From contig BCHX01000007.1 in the NCBI GenBank assembly GCA_001599755.1, positions 496,001-560,000 on the forward strand: a stretch of 64,000 bases of DNA, read 5' to 3'. Within the stretch, counting starts at the first letter, position 1. Every line of letters begins with the position of its first letter. This DNA comes from Gliomastix tumulicola. Its lineage: Eukaryota > Ascomycota > Sordariomycetes > Hypocreales > Bionectriaceae. The notes beneath the pieces are model-generated. The model worked only from the letters and a program-made list of their open reading frames with translations. It made no database searches and was not told the origin of the DNA. The position numbers and the translations under genes were made by a program. Positions 22,021 to 35,200 of this stretch are shown here, in pieces.

Positions 22021-24366
22021 GGTTTGCAGTCGAGGCGCTGCGACGCAGAGTGCTGAATGGGAACTGAGGAAGGCAATTGAATGGTCGGAGAACACCAGGG
22101 AGAGCTCGTTGTATAAGTAGTAGTTGGGTGTCAATGCCCGGAGTTGGGTAGTCGCGGTCGCACGTCGCAGGAGAATGACGACGATTGTGAAATGGAAATT
22201 CTTTGGTTGGCGCAATTCGCAAATGTCACAAGCCGAGGACGGTGGCGAGATCAGTGACATAAATAGTCCGACGTAACTTTGCGCAAGGTCTAGAGAAAAA
22301 CGGCTCGCTTATTGTGTCGCATACCACAATGGACCCTCTGAAACCTCGCTGTAGCAAAAGCTATCCCCGATATCGCCCCGCTGTCAAAGAGCGAGAATCG
22401 CATCCGAGCTGAAGTCCGTACCCTGTATCAAGAGAGAACATGTGGTATTGCTTGAAGGCATCTGCTCGGCCTGCTTTGCTGAAATATCTGCGGCCTCCCT
22501 AAATTATTTAGAAATACATTATCTTGAATATCTATGGTCCAAGGCAGGTTCAAGCATATATCTACCGACCTACTAGTGGTTGACCTTACTCCCTCCAAAT
22601 TTCCACCGCCAACGCTCGTACAGAGTACATAAGCAACAATGGAAATCTAACAGCCAAAGTCCGAGAAATCGCGTCAACAAATCCCAAGTACATCATGCCG
22701 GCTATGAACACTTCTGGGCGCTTTCGTCTCTAGACCGATGTTCAAGTCCTCATTCTGAAGCGAGTATCGGCTTTCCCTTCATTAAAGGGTGACGGTCACT
22801 TGTAAGTGCGCCCCCGCTGAAGCCTAGGCACTCACACCGAGAAGACCTCGTGGCGTCTCGTTCGAGATTCGGGAGCCGAGATACTGAAGAGAGGTAGAGA
22901 CGCTGTCGGTTTACGGAAGCTGTATTTAAGGATTGGATGGCTTGGAACCACCAGAGGGACCCTGGCTGGGATTCCCACCCATGCGGCTGTTCGTTCGCTG
23001 TGCCACACTCTCGTCTAAGCATTAACGACACAGGCCTGGACTTAGGCATCGTAGAGGGACAATGAGGATATTCGGAGTTTGTCCGCCTGATGGAATCCTT
23101 TCTGCGGACATTGGGCGAGGGAGACATAAGAGAAGTAACGACCGAGTGCACGATGCTACGCTACCCAAGGACCTGGACCCAAACATGCCCCCTGTGCAGC
23201 GTGATCAGGACATCAGATTCGCGGAGGGCAGCTCGGCTTGATGCTACCTTTGCGGCTCCATTTCCGACCTACTCCAAAGCTCGTTGCAATAGATACCCGT
23301 CCATTTCCCTCTGGTTACTCTTAATAATGACACGCCTGTGAGTCATCGTGATGAGGAGGGACAGGACCAGGAATCGCTGTGGGAGTTACGAGCAAGCCAA
23401 ACCCCCACATCTGGCCGGCGCATTAGCGCTGTCTTTATCTCTGGAGAGCTCGCACCACTGCTGTACTGGTGGCACCTAAAATCAACTGCCGTGCTGAGGC
23501 GGCCTGGGCTTCCATAGCCTTTCTGTGTGGCAGATGCCATTGTTCATCACGGCTCCCCGTGCGAGACTACATAATATCCCTAACACTTTGGAGCCTCTAT
23601 CATGTGCGGTAGGCCGTCGAGAATGGAGCAAAGTTGATGTATCTGCGTCTGGTATGGACATCGTGCCTTGGGACAGCTAAGGATGTATACGGATGCTCAT
23701 AAGCCAGCGGTCTTCCATCCACCCCCGGCACCTGCAGGCAGCCCCAGTAGCAGTTATGCCCCTAACGTAGGGCTGAGCCCGTCAGAATGGTAGATAAACA
23801 TACAAACGACCGAATGGCCAGCTCGTTCAATCGGAGACCCTCCATCGGGACGGTGTCTCCCACCACCAGACTAATCGCCGATGGCTGGTGTGTTCCCAAT
23901 CTTGGACGAAAGGCTTCAAGCAGGCCTGGCAGACGGAGAATGGCCACACGCCAGCTCGTCAGCCCGCGAGTCCGTGCCGCAGACCAGATAAACCCCCAAA
24001 CAGGGTCCCCTGAAAGGCCCGGGCGGTGAACCAGCAAACTGGAATGAGGAATCGCTGGCGTATCTCACCTGACGTCGAGCCGGCCCTGCACGGCCGCTGG
24101 ATCCCAGTGTCATCGGTGAAAATCTGGGTGCGTCCGTGCGACACACCGTGGTCTTGGCCACATGGATATCTCGACTTGCCTCCATCTAGCCAGCATTTAA
24201 AAGGCCGATCGTCTCCCGTGGAACACTGCCTTGAGATGTCCTCTCATCCTTTATGATTCTCCCACTTCTTATCTTTCTCCTTGCACTTTGATTTCGTCTC
24301 TGATACATGTGAGCTCTCGCCGTCGAGTCTCCCTGCACCCATGCACTAGGACTTGAATGTCCCACC
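22021..24366. other. long intergenic region, no convincing gene
   Basis: About 2.3 kb between divergent citrate-carrier and OPT genes. Open frames are short, lie in all frames, and show no recognisable motif or splice-consistent extension. It should contain both promoters. Confidence 0.5.
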
Positions 24367-27216
24367 ATGTCCGTCGAGAAGCGCGACCAGCCGGCCAAAA
24401 CGCCCACCGATGACGGAGTCACCTTTCTCGATAATAAAGGTGCTGCGAACTTGGCTGATGGCGAGACCAGTTCCCTGGATAATCACATCGGGCAGTACGT
24501 CCTTTTCAGGCGCCCTCAATGATGGCAATCGCACTGACCCAATCGTAGCGAGCTCCAGGTCACCGAGGATGATCTGCTCGAGGCCAAGGCCCTGGCGGAG
24601 ACCATGACCCTCGAGGGCGTCACGAAGCTCATGAGGCAGGTCTTGAAGATCCATGCGCGGGACCCTAATTTTCCCCATGAAGTCATTCTGCGCATTGACG
24701 AGTTCCTTCGTACGTTGCATCTGAATGGCCTTGTTTTGACCTGGTGCTTTGAACTGACTGGGGTCCGGCAGAGAATGAGGATGTCTTTGAGAATCCGGAG
24801 AAGTACGACGGGCTTATTTACGAGATGAAGCTCGAGGCCGCACTTATCACGAACAACAGTCCCTATGCTGAGGTCCGCGCTGTCGTCGACAACAAAGATG
24901 ACCCGAATATGCCCTGCTCGACGATCCGCGCCTGGGTCTTGGGCTGCCTGTTCTCTGTGATTCTGGCCTTCGTCAATCAGCTCTTCAATATCCGCCAGCC
25001 CCTGATCTACATTGAGTCCAATGTAGCTCAGCTGCTTGCCTTTCCTCTCGGTGTGTATTCCAATCCCACGACTCTCAGCCACTGTCGCTGACACCCTTCC
25101 TAGGCAAGGCTTGGGAGAAGTTCATACCCGCATACGAGTTCGCCATCCTCGGCACGATGTTCAACCTCAATCCGGGCCGCTTTAATAAAAAGGAGCACAT
25201 CTTGATCGCCATCATGGCCAACACGGCGAAATCCTTTCCTTACACCCAGTACATGATCTGGTCGCAGGTCCTGCCGCACATGTTCAACCAGCAGTACGCC
25301 CGCGACTTCGGCTACCAGCTGCTCATCAGCCTGTCCACGAACTTCATTGGCTACGGCTTGGCAGGTCTGACGCGGCGCTTTATCGTCTACCCGCCATACT
25401 GCATCTGGCCGGCCTCGCTCGTCACCATTGCTCTCAATAGCGCGCTGCATAACGAGACCAACACACCTGTTCCCGGTCCTTTCGGCCGCCTGATCAAGAT
25501 GAGCAGATTCCGCTTCTTCCTCATCACCTTCGCTGCCATGTTTGTCTACTTCTGGCTGCCGAACTACCTCTTTACCAGCCTCAGCTTCTTTAGCTGGATG
25601 ACGTGGATCGCGCCGGACAACATCAACCTCAGCATCCTCACGGGCATGAATGGAGGACTCGGCATGCTGAACCCTTGGCCGACGTTTGACTGGAACATCA
25701 TGTTCTTCGACTTACTCGACCCTCTCATGGTGCCGTTCTACTCCACCATCAACCGTACCGTGGGAATGTGGTGCTTCGGGTTGGTCATACTCGGCCTCGT
25801 CTACTCGAATACCTGGAATATGGCGTACCTGCCCGTCAACTCGAACCGGGTCTTTGACCACTTTGGGGGCCTCTACAATGTGTCCATGATTATTGACGAC
25901 AGGGGCTGGTTCGACCACGACAAGTATGTGTCCTACTCGGCTGCCTACCTCGCTGCTGGACAGTCAATTCTGTACTGTGCATACTACTGCATCTATAGTG
26001 CGGCTATTGTCCACGTCTTGATCTTCCACCGCTTCGAGCTCGCGACGGGGTTCAAGAATATCTGGGGTGTCATACGCCGCAAGAAGAACCACGATGCCAG
26101 CATTGATAAGACCAACGACGAGGGCCAGCATCAGGATATCCACAATCACCTCATGGCTAAGTACAAGGAGGTTTCTGAGTGGTGGTACTTTGCCACTCTC
26201 CTGGTCGCGGCTGGCTTTGGATTCGTAGGTATCGGCGCCTGGCCAACGTACACTACTCTCGGTGTCGTCCCTTTCGGCGTCGGTCTCTCGCTCATCTTCG
26301 TGATTCCTATCGGTATCATCAAGGCCATGACCGGCATCGAGATCACTCTGAATGTGCTCTCTGAGTTCATTGGCGGCTTTTGGGCGGATGGAAACGCCCT
26401 GGCGATGAACTATTTCAAGACCTTTGGCTATGTAACTTGCGCTTCTGCTGTTCATTTTGCTAATGATCTCAAGATCGCTCATTATCTTAAGGTATGGAGT
26501 TGTATATGCCTGCGTCTTGTGTAAGTTGGATTAACCTGCTTTAGGTCCCTCCTCGAGTCACTTTCGCTGGTCAGATGATCGCCACTCTCATCTCGACCTT
26601 TGTCTGCGTTGGCGTTCTTCGCTTCCAGATTGAGATCGAGAATGTCTGTCTACCCAACGCCCCGATGCGCTTCACGTGTCCTGGCATCAACTCCTACTTC
26701 ACCTCATCCGTGCTCTGGGGCACCATCGGTCCAGTCAAAGTCTTCGGCCACAAGGGGCAATACGGCGCTCTACTCATCGGCTTCATTGTTGGCCTCGTCG
26801 CTCCCGTCATCTACTACTTCCTCACCCGCTGGTTCCCGCGAAACCGCTACCTCCGCCAGGTCCACCCTGTGGCCCTCTTCTTCGGCGGTGTCAACTGGGC
26901 GCCCTACTCCTTCTCTTACGCCTGGCCCGCCGTGCCCATCGCCTGGCTTTCTTGGGTGTGGCTGCGGAAGAGGTACCTGGCCATGTGGTCCAAGTATAAC
27001 TTCGTTCTCTCTGCCTCCTTCAGCGCGGGCATCGCCATCTCTGGTCTTGTCATGCTCTTCAGTGTCCAGTGGGCGGGCATTGAAATCAACTGGTGGGGGA
27101 ATACGCAGCCGCTGAAGGGGTGCGAGAACCCGGCAGCGGCTTGCTCGCTACAGAAGCTGGGGGAGGGGGAGAGGTTCTTTCCCTGGTGGTCGTCGAGCAG
27201 AAATCCTACGCCTTGA
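24367..27216 (+). CDS. OPT-family oligopeptide transporter
   Basis: Five exons (24367-24494, 24549-24709, 24772-25050, 25104-26491, 26545-27216) give 875 residues. A hydrophilic N terminus of about 170 residues holds DPNFPHEVILRIDEFL and then DDPNMPCSTIRAWVLG, where the first helix begins. The OPT signature NPGRFNKKEHILI is complete. About 14 hydrophobic segments follow, with conserved stretches such as YGLAGLTRRF, PYCIWPASLV and SNTWNMAYLPV. The C-terminal exon has CLPNAPMRFTCPG and NSYFTSSVLWGTIGP. OPT proteins carry tetra- and pentapeptides, glutathione or metal chelates with protons across the plasma membrane. Substrate is not evident. All joins keep frame and the gene looks intact. Confidence 0.93.
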
Positions 27217-27389
27217 GGCAGGATAAGATGTACGATTTTTACGATGCTTGTTTTCTTCTGATATATGATGGACTTTGGTTGGTTCCAAAAACGGGAAGTG
27301 TTGCAATCATTGGTTGTCTATGTTCTCTGTGACTGCAAGACTATTACACTACTTTGACTAAGTCTTTCCGTGTACATTCCGTGAGGAAA

Positions 27390-29134
27390 TTACGCCTCAA
27401 GATGCTCAGCCTTGGGCTCCTTCTCCTGCATGCCATGGAGCACAGCAGCATTGATACCCGCCTGCTTCGCCTCAAGGTAGTTCTTGTAAGCAGCCCTGGC
27501 AAAAAGCGGCGCGTCCACACCAAGCAGGATATCCATGTCCTCGAGGGGCACCCCCTTGGTCTCGGGCACGAAGAAGTAGGCAAAGAAGAAAGCCACGACG
27601 GTGCACGTGCCGAAGAAGAGGAACGTCCCGTACTTGATGGTGTTCATCATGTAGGGAAGACTGTACACGACGATGAACTGCGCGAGCCACTGCGTGCAGA
27701 CGGCGCACATCATGCCGAGCGTACGGACATTGTTGGGGAGCACCTCGGATGCAAAGATCCAGGGAATGCCGTTCCAGCTGAAGCCGTAGAAGATGGCATA
27801 GAGATAGATCATGGCTAGGGCGGTCCGGCTGCCCGCATCGGAGGGTGCAGTGCCTTCGAAGGAGCCGGAGAGGTGGGAGTAGGCTGCGATGTAGTACATG
27901 GAGATCATGGCGCCGACGGCACCGACGAGAAGCGCTGGGCGGCGGCCGAACCTGTCGACGATGAAGATCATGAAGACGAGAGTCGTCATCATCTTGACGA
28001 TGCCGTAGACACCCGTGGCTAGCAGACCAACGGAAGTTCCACTGAATCCGATCGACCGAAGAATGGTCGGACTGTAGTAGTTGATGGCGTTGATGCCGGT
28101 GAGGTTCTGGAGAAGCATGAGCAGGCAGCCCATGACCACGCGCCATCGGATCCCGGGGGCAAGAATCTCCTTGAACACCTTGAGGCTGGACCGTCCCGCT
28201 CCGGCACTGGTCTCAAGCTCATATGTGATGCTGGCCTTGATCTCGGCCAGCTCGTTCTCGACGTAGCTGTGGTCCTGGGGCAGGTGTCGAATCCAGCTCA
28301 GAGCCTTTAGAGCCCTCTCGTCCTTGCCCTTTGCCATCAGCCATCGAGGTGACTCCGGGCAGAACAGGGGCATGGTGATCATGAGCAGACCGGCCGGGAT
28401 GAACTGGGCCGCCACGGGGATGTGCCACTGCTTGTCACCGTCTGGGGAGACATTGCGCGCCACGCCGTAGTTGACCCAGAAGCCGAAGACAAGGGCCGTC
28501 TGCAGCATGATCTCGAAGATACCGACAAGTCGACCGCGAATCAGGGCTGGCGCGCACTCGGCGATGTAGATGGGAATCATGGTCGAAGAGGCACCGATGC
28601 CAAGTCCGGTAAGAGCTCGTCCGGCGTCTGGGAAACGACAGTATCCAGTCAGCATCTCGAACAATGTGATCGTTTCAAACCAAGAATTCTGTTCGGAACT
28701 TACAGAGCAGACCAAGGATACCAATCATCTGAAGGATGACGCCGATGCAGAAGACCACGGCTGAGCCCATAATGACCAGCTTCCTGCCGAAGCGCTCAGC
28801 GGCGAAAAAGCCAATGATGCATCCGAAGAAGGCACCGCCCTGGAATGTAGAGACGATGTTGGACGAGAGCGAGGCAAGTTTCTCTGGGCTGCTGCCAGCG
28901 AGGCCAAATGCGCGTTGGAAACTAGGGAGGTTGATGGTGCCACCGATAAAGGCCGAGTCGTAACCGTACATCGCCGAGGCCTAGAGAAAGACGATGTCAG
29001 CCTTCACCCTTAAAGAATCAGGTTGACTGACTTACCCATGCTGCAGAGAAAGACAGGAGATAGGGCCTGTAGCCATAGATCTCCTTGGGATGCTCGGACC
29101 CCGACCTGTCCTCGACGGTGAAAGGGTTCTTCAT
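27390..29134 (-). CDS. MFS sugar transporter, quinate-permease-like
   Basis: Three exons on the minus strand (29134-29036, 28980-28704, 28627-27390) give 537 residues with 12 expected helices. Sugar-porter hallmarks are present: GYDSAFIGGTINLPSF in helix 1, AAERFGRK between helices 2 and 3, AGRALTGLGIGASS, PESPRWLMAKG before the central loop, QNLTGINAINYYSP in helix 7, DRFGRRP and PETKGVPLEDMD after helix 12. The YGYDSAFIG start and overall layout resemble fungal quinate permeases (QutD/Qa-y), although related sugar-acid permeases look similar. It stands beside a dehydroshikimate-dehydratase-like gene, which supports a ring- or acid-type substrate. Confidence 0.88.
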
Positions 29135-29879
29135 GGCGACGGACGAGTGCTGCTGGCTGTGCGTTTGACAAGATGGGAGGGGCAAGGAAGAGAAGTGTTG
29201 CCTAGAGATAGCCGACACAGACAGCGATAGAGCTGGGGTTGGAGGATGGATGATGAACTTTATAGGACGCTCGCCCTCAACAAAAGGATCAATGTTTCGA
29301 CATCCCAGCCCATCCGCAATCCCTGACTAGAAATCATCACTAGTTGGTTGGCTAATTTGAGGGCTAATAGAAGGATTTTCCCCAGAGTGGAGAGATTTGG
29401 AGAATCTGGAGAAGGTTGGCCGCACGTAATTCGGTGAGAAGGGTCTCCAAGGGCGTCCACGGGGGAAGAACGATTCGAGACCTGGTAGCGAGAAACACTC
29501 TTGACTCGTGAGGCTTGGTGGGCTTGGTGGTGGTGGTCCGGATGGGAAACCGGGCTTATCGGAAAAGGTCTCAGCCAGGCCATCGGAGAAAGTCTGAGCC
29601 TGAACCTTTTACCGGGGCATCTCCTCGTCTCCAGCTCCACCTCGCTTCCATGGACGCGATATCACTCATAACCGTGACGATATTGGTCCACCGTATGTCA
29701 CCGCCTATTACGTTGGCATCGAGTAAGAGGGACGATCTGAAGCAGCCAGTCAAGATTCAAGGATAAGAGAGCTTCCTGCCCCTGGCTGAAATAGCTTCTA
29801 GGCCGGCCCTCCAATCAGTCGACGGACCTCGCACTACGCAACGACTTCAGATTTTGGTTGAACAGCAATAACAGCGACA
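29135..29879. other. divergent promoter region between permease and SDR genes
   Basis: About 745 bases between divergently transcribed genes of the presumed catabolic cluster. No gene is seen. The arrangement suggests shared control. Confidence 0.45.
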
Positions 29880-30763
29880 ATGACTGAAATCACCTTTCCT
29901 TCGGCCTCGGTAACGCCTCTCTCTGCTCAGAGGTTGTTAAAGAAAGTCGTCCTGATCACAGGTGCAGGAGGTGCCATCGGCCTTGAGACATCGGCCCGAC
30001 TGCTGCAAGAAGGCGCTAGCCTCGCACTCGTCGACATCAACCCCGACGCGCTGGTGGGAGCGGTATCGAAGCTGAAGCCGTACCTCCGAGATGGAGAGTC
30101 TGCAGAGTCTCGGATCCTCACCCTGACTGCAGACGTGACGTCCGAGAAGGACACCGAGGGCTTCACGAAGAAGACGGTGGAAAAGTTCGGTCGTCTAGAT
30201 GTCGCGTTTCTGAACGCCGGCATCAGCTACGCGTCAACTAGTATCTTTGATACGACGGAGGAGAGTTACGATCGCGTAATGAACATCAATGTCAAGTCTG
30301 GTAGGCTGCTATCATGGGATATCACCACACTCGCTGTATCTGGCTAACATTGCCAACGGCAGCATTCCTCGGAATCAAACATACCGCAAAAGCCATGAAG
30401 GACCTTGGTAATGGCGGCAGCATCATTTTGACTTCCTCGATAGCCGGACTCCGAGGCACACCTGGACTTATCCTCTACTCCGGATCGAAATTCGCCCTTC
30501 GTGGGCTTGCTCTCACAGCCGCGTCGGAGCTCGGTCCTCACGGCATCCGGGTGAACACTATTCACCCCAGCGGCGTAAACACGCCCATGTTCCAGACTGC
30601 CTGGAGCCCTGAGAAGATGGAGGAGTTGCGAAAGGGAATGCCGCTAGGGCGGTTTGCAGAGACCACGGACGTAGCTGGTGTTGTTAGTTTCCTCGCTGGA
30701 GACGATTCCAAATTCATGACGGGTGGTTTCATCAAGATAGACGGAGGCTGCGTTAGCTTCTGA
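29880..30763 (+). CDS. short-chain dehydrogenase/reductase
   Basis: Two exons (29880-30300 and 30363-30763) give 273 residues. The cofactor loop reads TGAGGAIG (residues 27-34), with Ala where the sixth position is usually Gly. A conserved Asp (VDIN) after beta 2 suggests NAD preference. NAG (FLNAGIS), the catalytic Ser-Tyr-Lys (ILTSSIAGL; YSGSK) and the C-terminal GGFIKIDGG of classical SDRs are present. Length is typical. It sits head to head with the permease and runs in the same direction as the TIM-barrel gene downstream. An oxidation step on a polyol or hydroxy acid taken up by the permease would fit, but substrate is inference. Confidence 0.88.
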
Positions 30764-31097
30764 TGGATAGACGCAACAAAAGCCTCAAAAAAAGGCGTAA
30801 ATCTTTAACCAGTAGTCCGTTCTTGGTTGTCAGGTGCCAAGTGACGTCTGCGAGGCATTGTGGCAGTACATAAGTAGAGGGCGTACCTCGCCTGCTTCTC
30901 CCTGTATCTCGCTACGTGAGAACGTATATCCAGTGTTAGTGCAGTACATTCATATGGTGTGGACCCGTCCAGGATAGCTCCCTTGGCCAAACCCCCTGCG
31001 AAACCACTCTCTCCTGGCTGTCCCAGTCAGGTCTCCTCCCTTGTAAAACCGAGCTTCATCTTTTCCGATCAGAGGAGACATCAACAGCACCGTAATC
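30764..31097. other. intergenic region between SDR and TIM-barrel genes
   Basis: About 330 bases between two co-directional genes. No gene is seen. Confidence 0.4.
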
Positions 31098-32108
31098 ATG
31101 ATGGCGAACTCAACAACACTACTAAAATGGGCTGTGGCAACGATCTCCCTGGGAAAGCATCCATCTCACACTCTCGAGCGAAAGTTTGCAGCCGCCGCCG
31201 AGAATGGCTTCCAGGGTGTCGAGCTCGTACACGCCGACCTCCTCAAACACGCCGAAGCGAAGAATATCACATCCATACAAGCTGCCGAAGAAGTCCGAGC
31301 GTTGTCCAAGAAGCACGATATCGAGATCTTGTCCCTCAACCCATTCAAGAACTTCGAAGGAAACGTACGAATCCCACTGCAAGAAAGGCTCGACACAGCG
31401 AAGGAGTGGTTTGAACTTGCCGTCGCAGTCGGCACGAATATCGTCCAGATGCCCTCCCAGTTCCTCGACGACGCTACCACAAATCACGACATTCTCATAC
31501 CGGAGCTCCAGACCTTGGCCGACCTTGCCGCGGAGAACTCGCTTACCATCGCCTACGAAGCCGTCGCCTTCGCAAAGTCCAATTACCTCTGGCAGCAGGG
31601 ACTAGAGATTGTCGAAGCGGTTGATAGGCCCAATTTTGGGCTCTGCCTAGACTCCTTTCACATCCACGCTCGGATTTGGGGCGACGCCGAAGCAAAGGAC
31701 GGGAAGCTGCCCGACGCCGACAAGAATCTTAACGAGTCCTTGGACGAATTTCTGCGAGTATTTCCCCGCGACCGAGTGCTATACGTCCAATTATCCGATG
31801 GATCACGGTTCGACCCTCCTCTCAGCAAGTGTTCACCACTCTACAACGGGCTCGAGGCCAAAGATCCCCGACTCGCTTGGTCCCGCAGCTCACGGCCGTT
31901 CCCACTGGAGTCCCCGGGATACTTTCCCGTGACAGAGTTGGCTAAAACATGGCTAGTGGACTACGGATGGGAGGGATGGGTGTCTATGGAAGGGTTTCTG
32001 CTGGAGACTGAGCTGGAAGAAAACGGACCTGAGACCATGGCCGGGAGGGCTCGAAGATCCGCCCAACTCCTGGGTTCAAAGATTGGCAAAGAGATATTTC
32101 ATTCATAG
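31098..32108 (+). CDS. 3-dehydroshikimate-dehydratase-like TIM-barrel protein (AP-endonuclease-2 / xylose-isomerase-like)
   Basis: One exon gives 336 residues. The barrel is read from FQGVELVHADLL, IEILSLNPF, NIVQMPSQFL, TIAYEAVAF, RPNFGLCLDSFHIHARIW, VLYVQLSDG and WVSMEGF. Likely metal ligands are Glu154, Asp185, Gln231 and Glu298; the same four positions occur in fungal Qa-4/QutC, where RPNFG-CLD-F and YVQ are shared. Qa-4 turns 3-dehydroshikimate into protocatechuate. Identity looks moderate, so a related keto-cyclitol or sugar-acid isomerase or dehydratase remains possible. A second ATG directly follows the first. The neighbouring permease and dehydrogenases support a catabolic role. Confidence 0.8.
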   Translation: MMANSTTLLKWAVATISLGKHPSHTLERKFAAAAENGFQGVELVHADLLKHAEAKNITSIQAAEEVRALSKKHDIEILSLNPFKNFEGNVRIPLQERLDTAKEWFELAVAVGTNIVQMPSQFLDDATTNHDILIPELQTLADLAAENSLTIAYEAVAFAKSNYLWQQGLEIVEAVDRPNFGLCLDSFHIHARIWGDAEAKDGKLPDADKNLNESLDEFLRVFPRDRVLYVQLSDGSRFDPPLSKCSPLYNGLEAKDPRLAWSRSSRPFPLESPGYFPVTELAKTWLVDYGWEGWVSMEGFLLETELEENGPETMAGRARRSAQLLGSKIGKEIFHS

Positions 32109-32226
32109 CGCTATAGGAGGAACAAAAGGAAACTATATTAGTACAACTCGGCGATGCTGCATCCATGGCCATGGACGGGGACGTTTGGGGCTTCAGAGAG
32201 TCGCCATGATCCTACCATATCCACGA

Positions 32227-35200
32227 TCATTGCTGGCGACCAGGTGCATCGGTTTCACTGCGATTGACGGCGGTCGTCTCCAGCCCCAAGCTTTGCGCAT
32301 CATCCCCTTCTTCAGCCGTTGGCTCCAATCGGCCGTAGGAGAGGGCCAACTCCTTGTTTGACCCCGTAAATTCGAAATCGTCATCCCCCAAGGCCCCAAT
32401 TGTGTATACAGTCTCCTGCTTGCTCCCATCGAAGAACCAACCCATCCGGAACTGCTTTCCTATGGCTTCGTAGAGCTGATTGGACGGCAGCTGGATGGCG
32501 CTGTCTTCTGGCATGTACTTGTGGTAGTTGGAGCCATGCAGCAGAGACTCCATCATTTCGGCGCTATTGAAGTTTTCCGGGGCGAGATTTCTCGAGCTCA
32601 GATCACGCAGCCAGCGTCGACCCTCATGATCCTTGGTGACGCAGCCTCTCAACCACTGCGAGACCAATGCCCATGTGTTGACGATGACAACCACGGACAG
32701 GATTGCCAAGATAAAGGAGGTTGGGATCGGATCCTGGACAAGCCGGTAACGCTGATTGTCGCTAACTGTTGCTTCGATTTGAGGTAGCTCTGGGTGTTCG
32801 AATGGAGGTGTTATTGACGTATCGTCGAGGCTTAGACGACTCTCTATGTTGGCAATTTGAGCCCATGTAAAACGGAGAGCCTTGTTGATCTCTTCCAGCA
32901 CGTATGCATTCTTGGATGCCTCCCCCAAATCATGCATTTTCACCGTGCCAAGTGGCTCGACAAGCATTTGGAAGAGCGTTTCAGACTTTTCAATTTGAGG
33001 ATTCGGGCTCTGAATATCGGGGAAAGGACTGTGGCCTGGCGTTTCCCAGATGAACTTCTTAAACGGATAAGGGACGCGGAACGGCGGATCCCACGTCTGA
33101 ACTGTTGAATCGTCTGGAATAGGCGGGATATTTGGGTTGATTTGGAATCTCCCCGCAGATTTCACAAGATGGACGTCTGTTTCTACTGCAGTCCAGCTGT
33201 AGTGGCACCGCCAGACTGACAAGTTGTCGAACTCCTTAGATGTAGACGATGCCGATCCCCAGGCGAAAGTGTGGGAGGAGTTGGTCGTATTTTTGAACTT
33301 GTCCCCGTACATCATCTGCAACTCGGGCAGGACGGCTGCAAAGTAGCCGTTTCCATCCCGCAACTGTGACCCGGAAAGGCTCCAGCTCGCGGGATGGGAA
33401 TATAGAGATCCATTCTTGAGTATGAGGTATGTCTCAAGGGCCAAATTCAACCCGGCTCCGTCAGACAGGCTCTCGACAGTTGCGTTGAAGTCGACACCCT
33501 CTGAAAGTCGTTCGCATGTGTGGCCCATCCTTGCGGCTGGCATCTTAATCGTCAATGCGTCGCCGTCCATATCACCGGCCAGACTGTTTGAGACGGTGGG
33601 AAAGACGAGATCGTCGTACGTGTTTTCCGGGTACGAAATATTCGGCGTGTCCCGAACGACAAAGAGGTCGCGGAATGGGGCTCGATTTTCAGTAACATTC
33701 ATGGTCCCAAACCAGCTCTGTTGCTGCAGGCTGATAGAATGAACCCCGGGAACAGCCATAGAACCAAAAAGAATGGAACTGATAGGTGCTAAGAAGCTGC
33801 ATAGGATGATAAGAAATTGTGTCAAAATGATGGCTGCAATGCCAGAGCGAAAGGCATGCCACATGGCGCGAAGTCCAAGCATGTCTGGAAATGATGTATC
33901 TAGCTCCAAGACGGAACATGGCTGGAGCGAAAGCTTATGGTGAACGGCAAGACCTCGAATAGCCGCATCCAACGAAGTGCAATAGAGCACAACAAGGATC
34001 AGCAACAAGGTCGGCATAGACTTCCAGAGCAGGGGAGGATCGCCGTTCTCGCCAAGAGTTGAAAGCCCATTTTCGTTTTGTGATACTCCGAGAGTAACGG
34101 CGAGGCTGACGATGAGAAGGGTGGTATAAACGGTGCATACTGAGCGAAACCAGGTTCTGAGGACCAGAGGCGTGTGAGTGCCATTACTCCACGCCAGCTT
34201 GATGTGACGATCATCGTGGAACGAATCTAGGGAATCGATTGAAGAAGAAGAAAATATCATGACGCCCAGGATTGTTGACGGGTCTCGAAGCCAGGTCCTC
34301 GACCACTGCTTCGAATAGAAGGCTGCCCACATTGATACCAGTGCTGAGACAGCGAACAGCGCTATCATGGCCGTAGAAACGCCTTGGTTGACCTGGAGAC
34401 GCTCGACATTCGTGAGCCTTGAGCCGTCCGTTGTATTTTCCCCCTCTTGTCGGAGTCGGTGGTGCGCGATATGAGGTCCGAGAACCTTTGCGAGATTTGT
34501 GATGGACTCGTACAGCATGTCGCTTTGATTGAAAAGCAGTCCCGGATCATCGACTTCCTGGTCTCGGAAATTCGCGTACGCAAGGGCAGGCCCCCAGAGC
34601 TCCCCTCGAGTTTTCACCTGCCATGTGTTGTCATTTGCCCGTTGACTGGCCCATGATCCGAGCCCAGGAGGAATTGCGTCGGTGAGCAAGGTCCAGGGGT
34701 TTATCTCTGCATCAGTAATAGGGGCAGCTCCATTCTCGGGCAGTAGCTTCGCGGTGGGAAGAACGCCATCGTTGCTGACATTTGCCTTCCATATCGAGGC
34801 GCGAGGTGCGCACACAACAGCCGAACAACCTAGTAGGTCAACGGCAGGAATATTGTTACTTTGTTTTGTGAGTTGGAGGTATGCGGCAAAGTAAACAAAC
34901 TGAGGATGCTTTTGCGGCAATGAAAGGCAAGGGGGATTTTTGTCGACGAATTCTTCGAGACCCCAATGCAGTATCTTTTCGTTTGTGGAAGACGAGGGTC
35001 CTTGCAACATGGTGACATGTGGCACTTTGACAACGGTAGGCGCGCCGCAAGTGTCAAACTGAAAAGAAATCGTCATGTCAGAGAGCGAGGTTCTTCCTTT
35101 TGTGGCGTTATAAGCATCTGAAGCCAGACACTCGATATCCAGGGAAAGAGCATCGACAGTAGCCATCAAAGGCTCCTCAGTAGAGGCCTCGCTGCTTCGA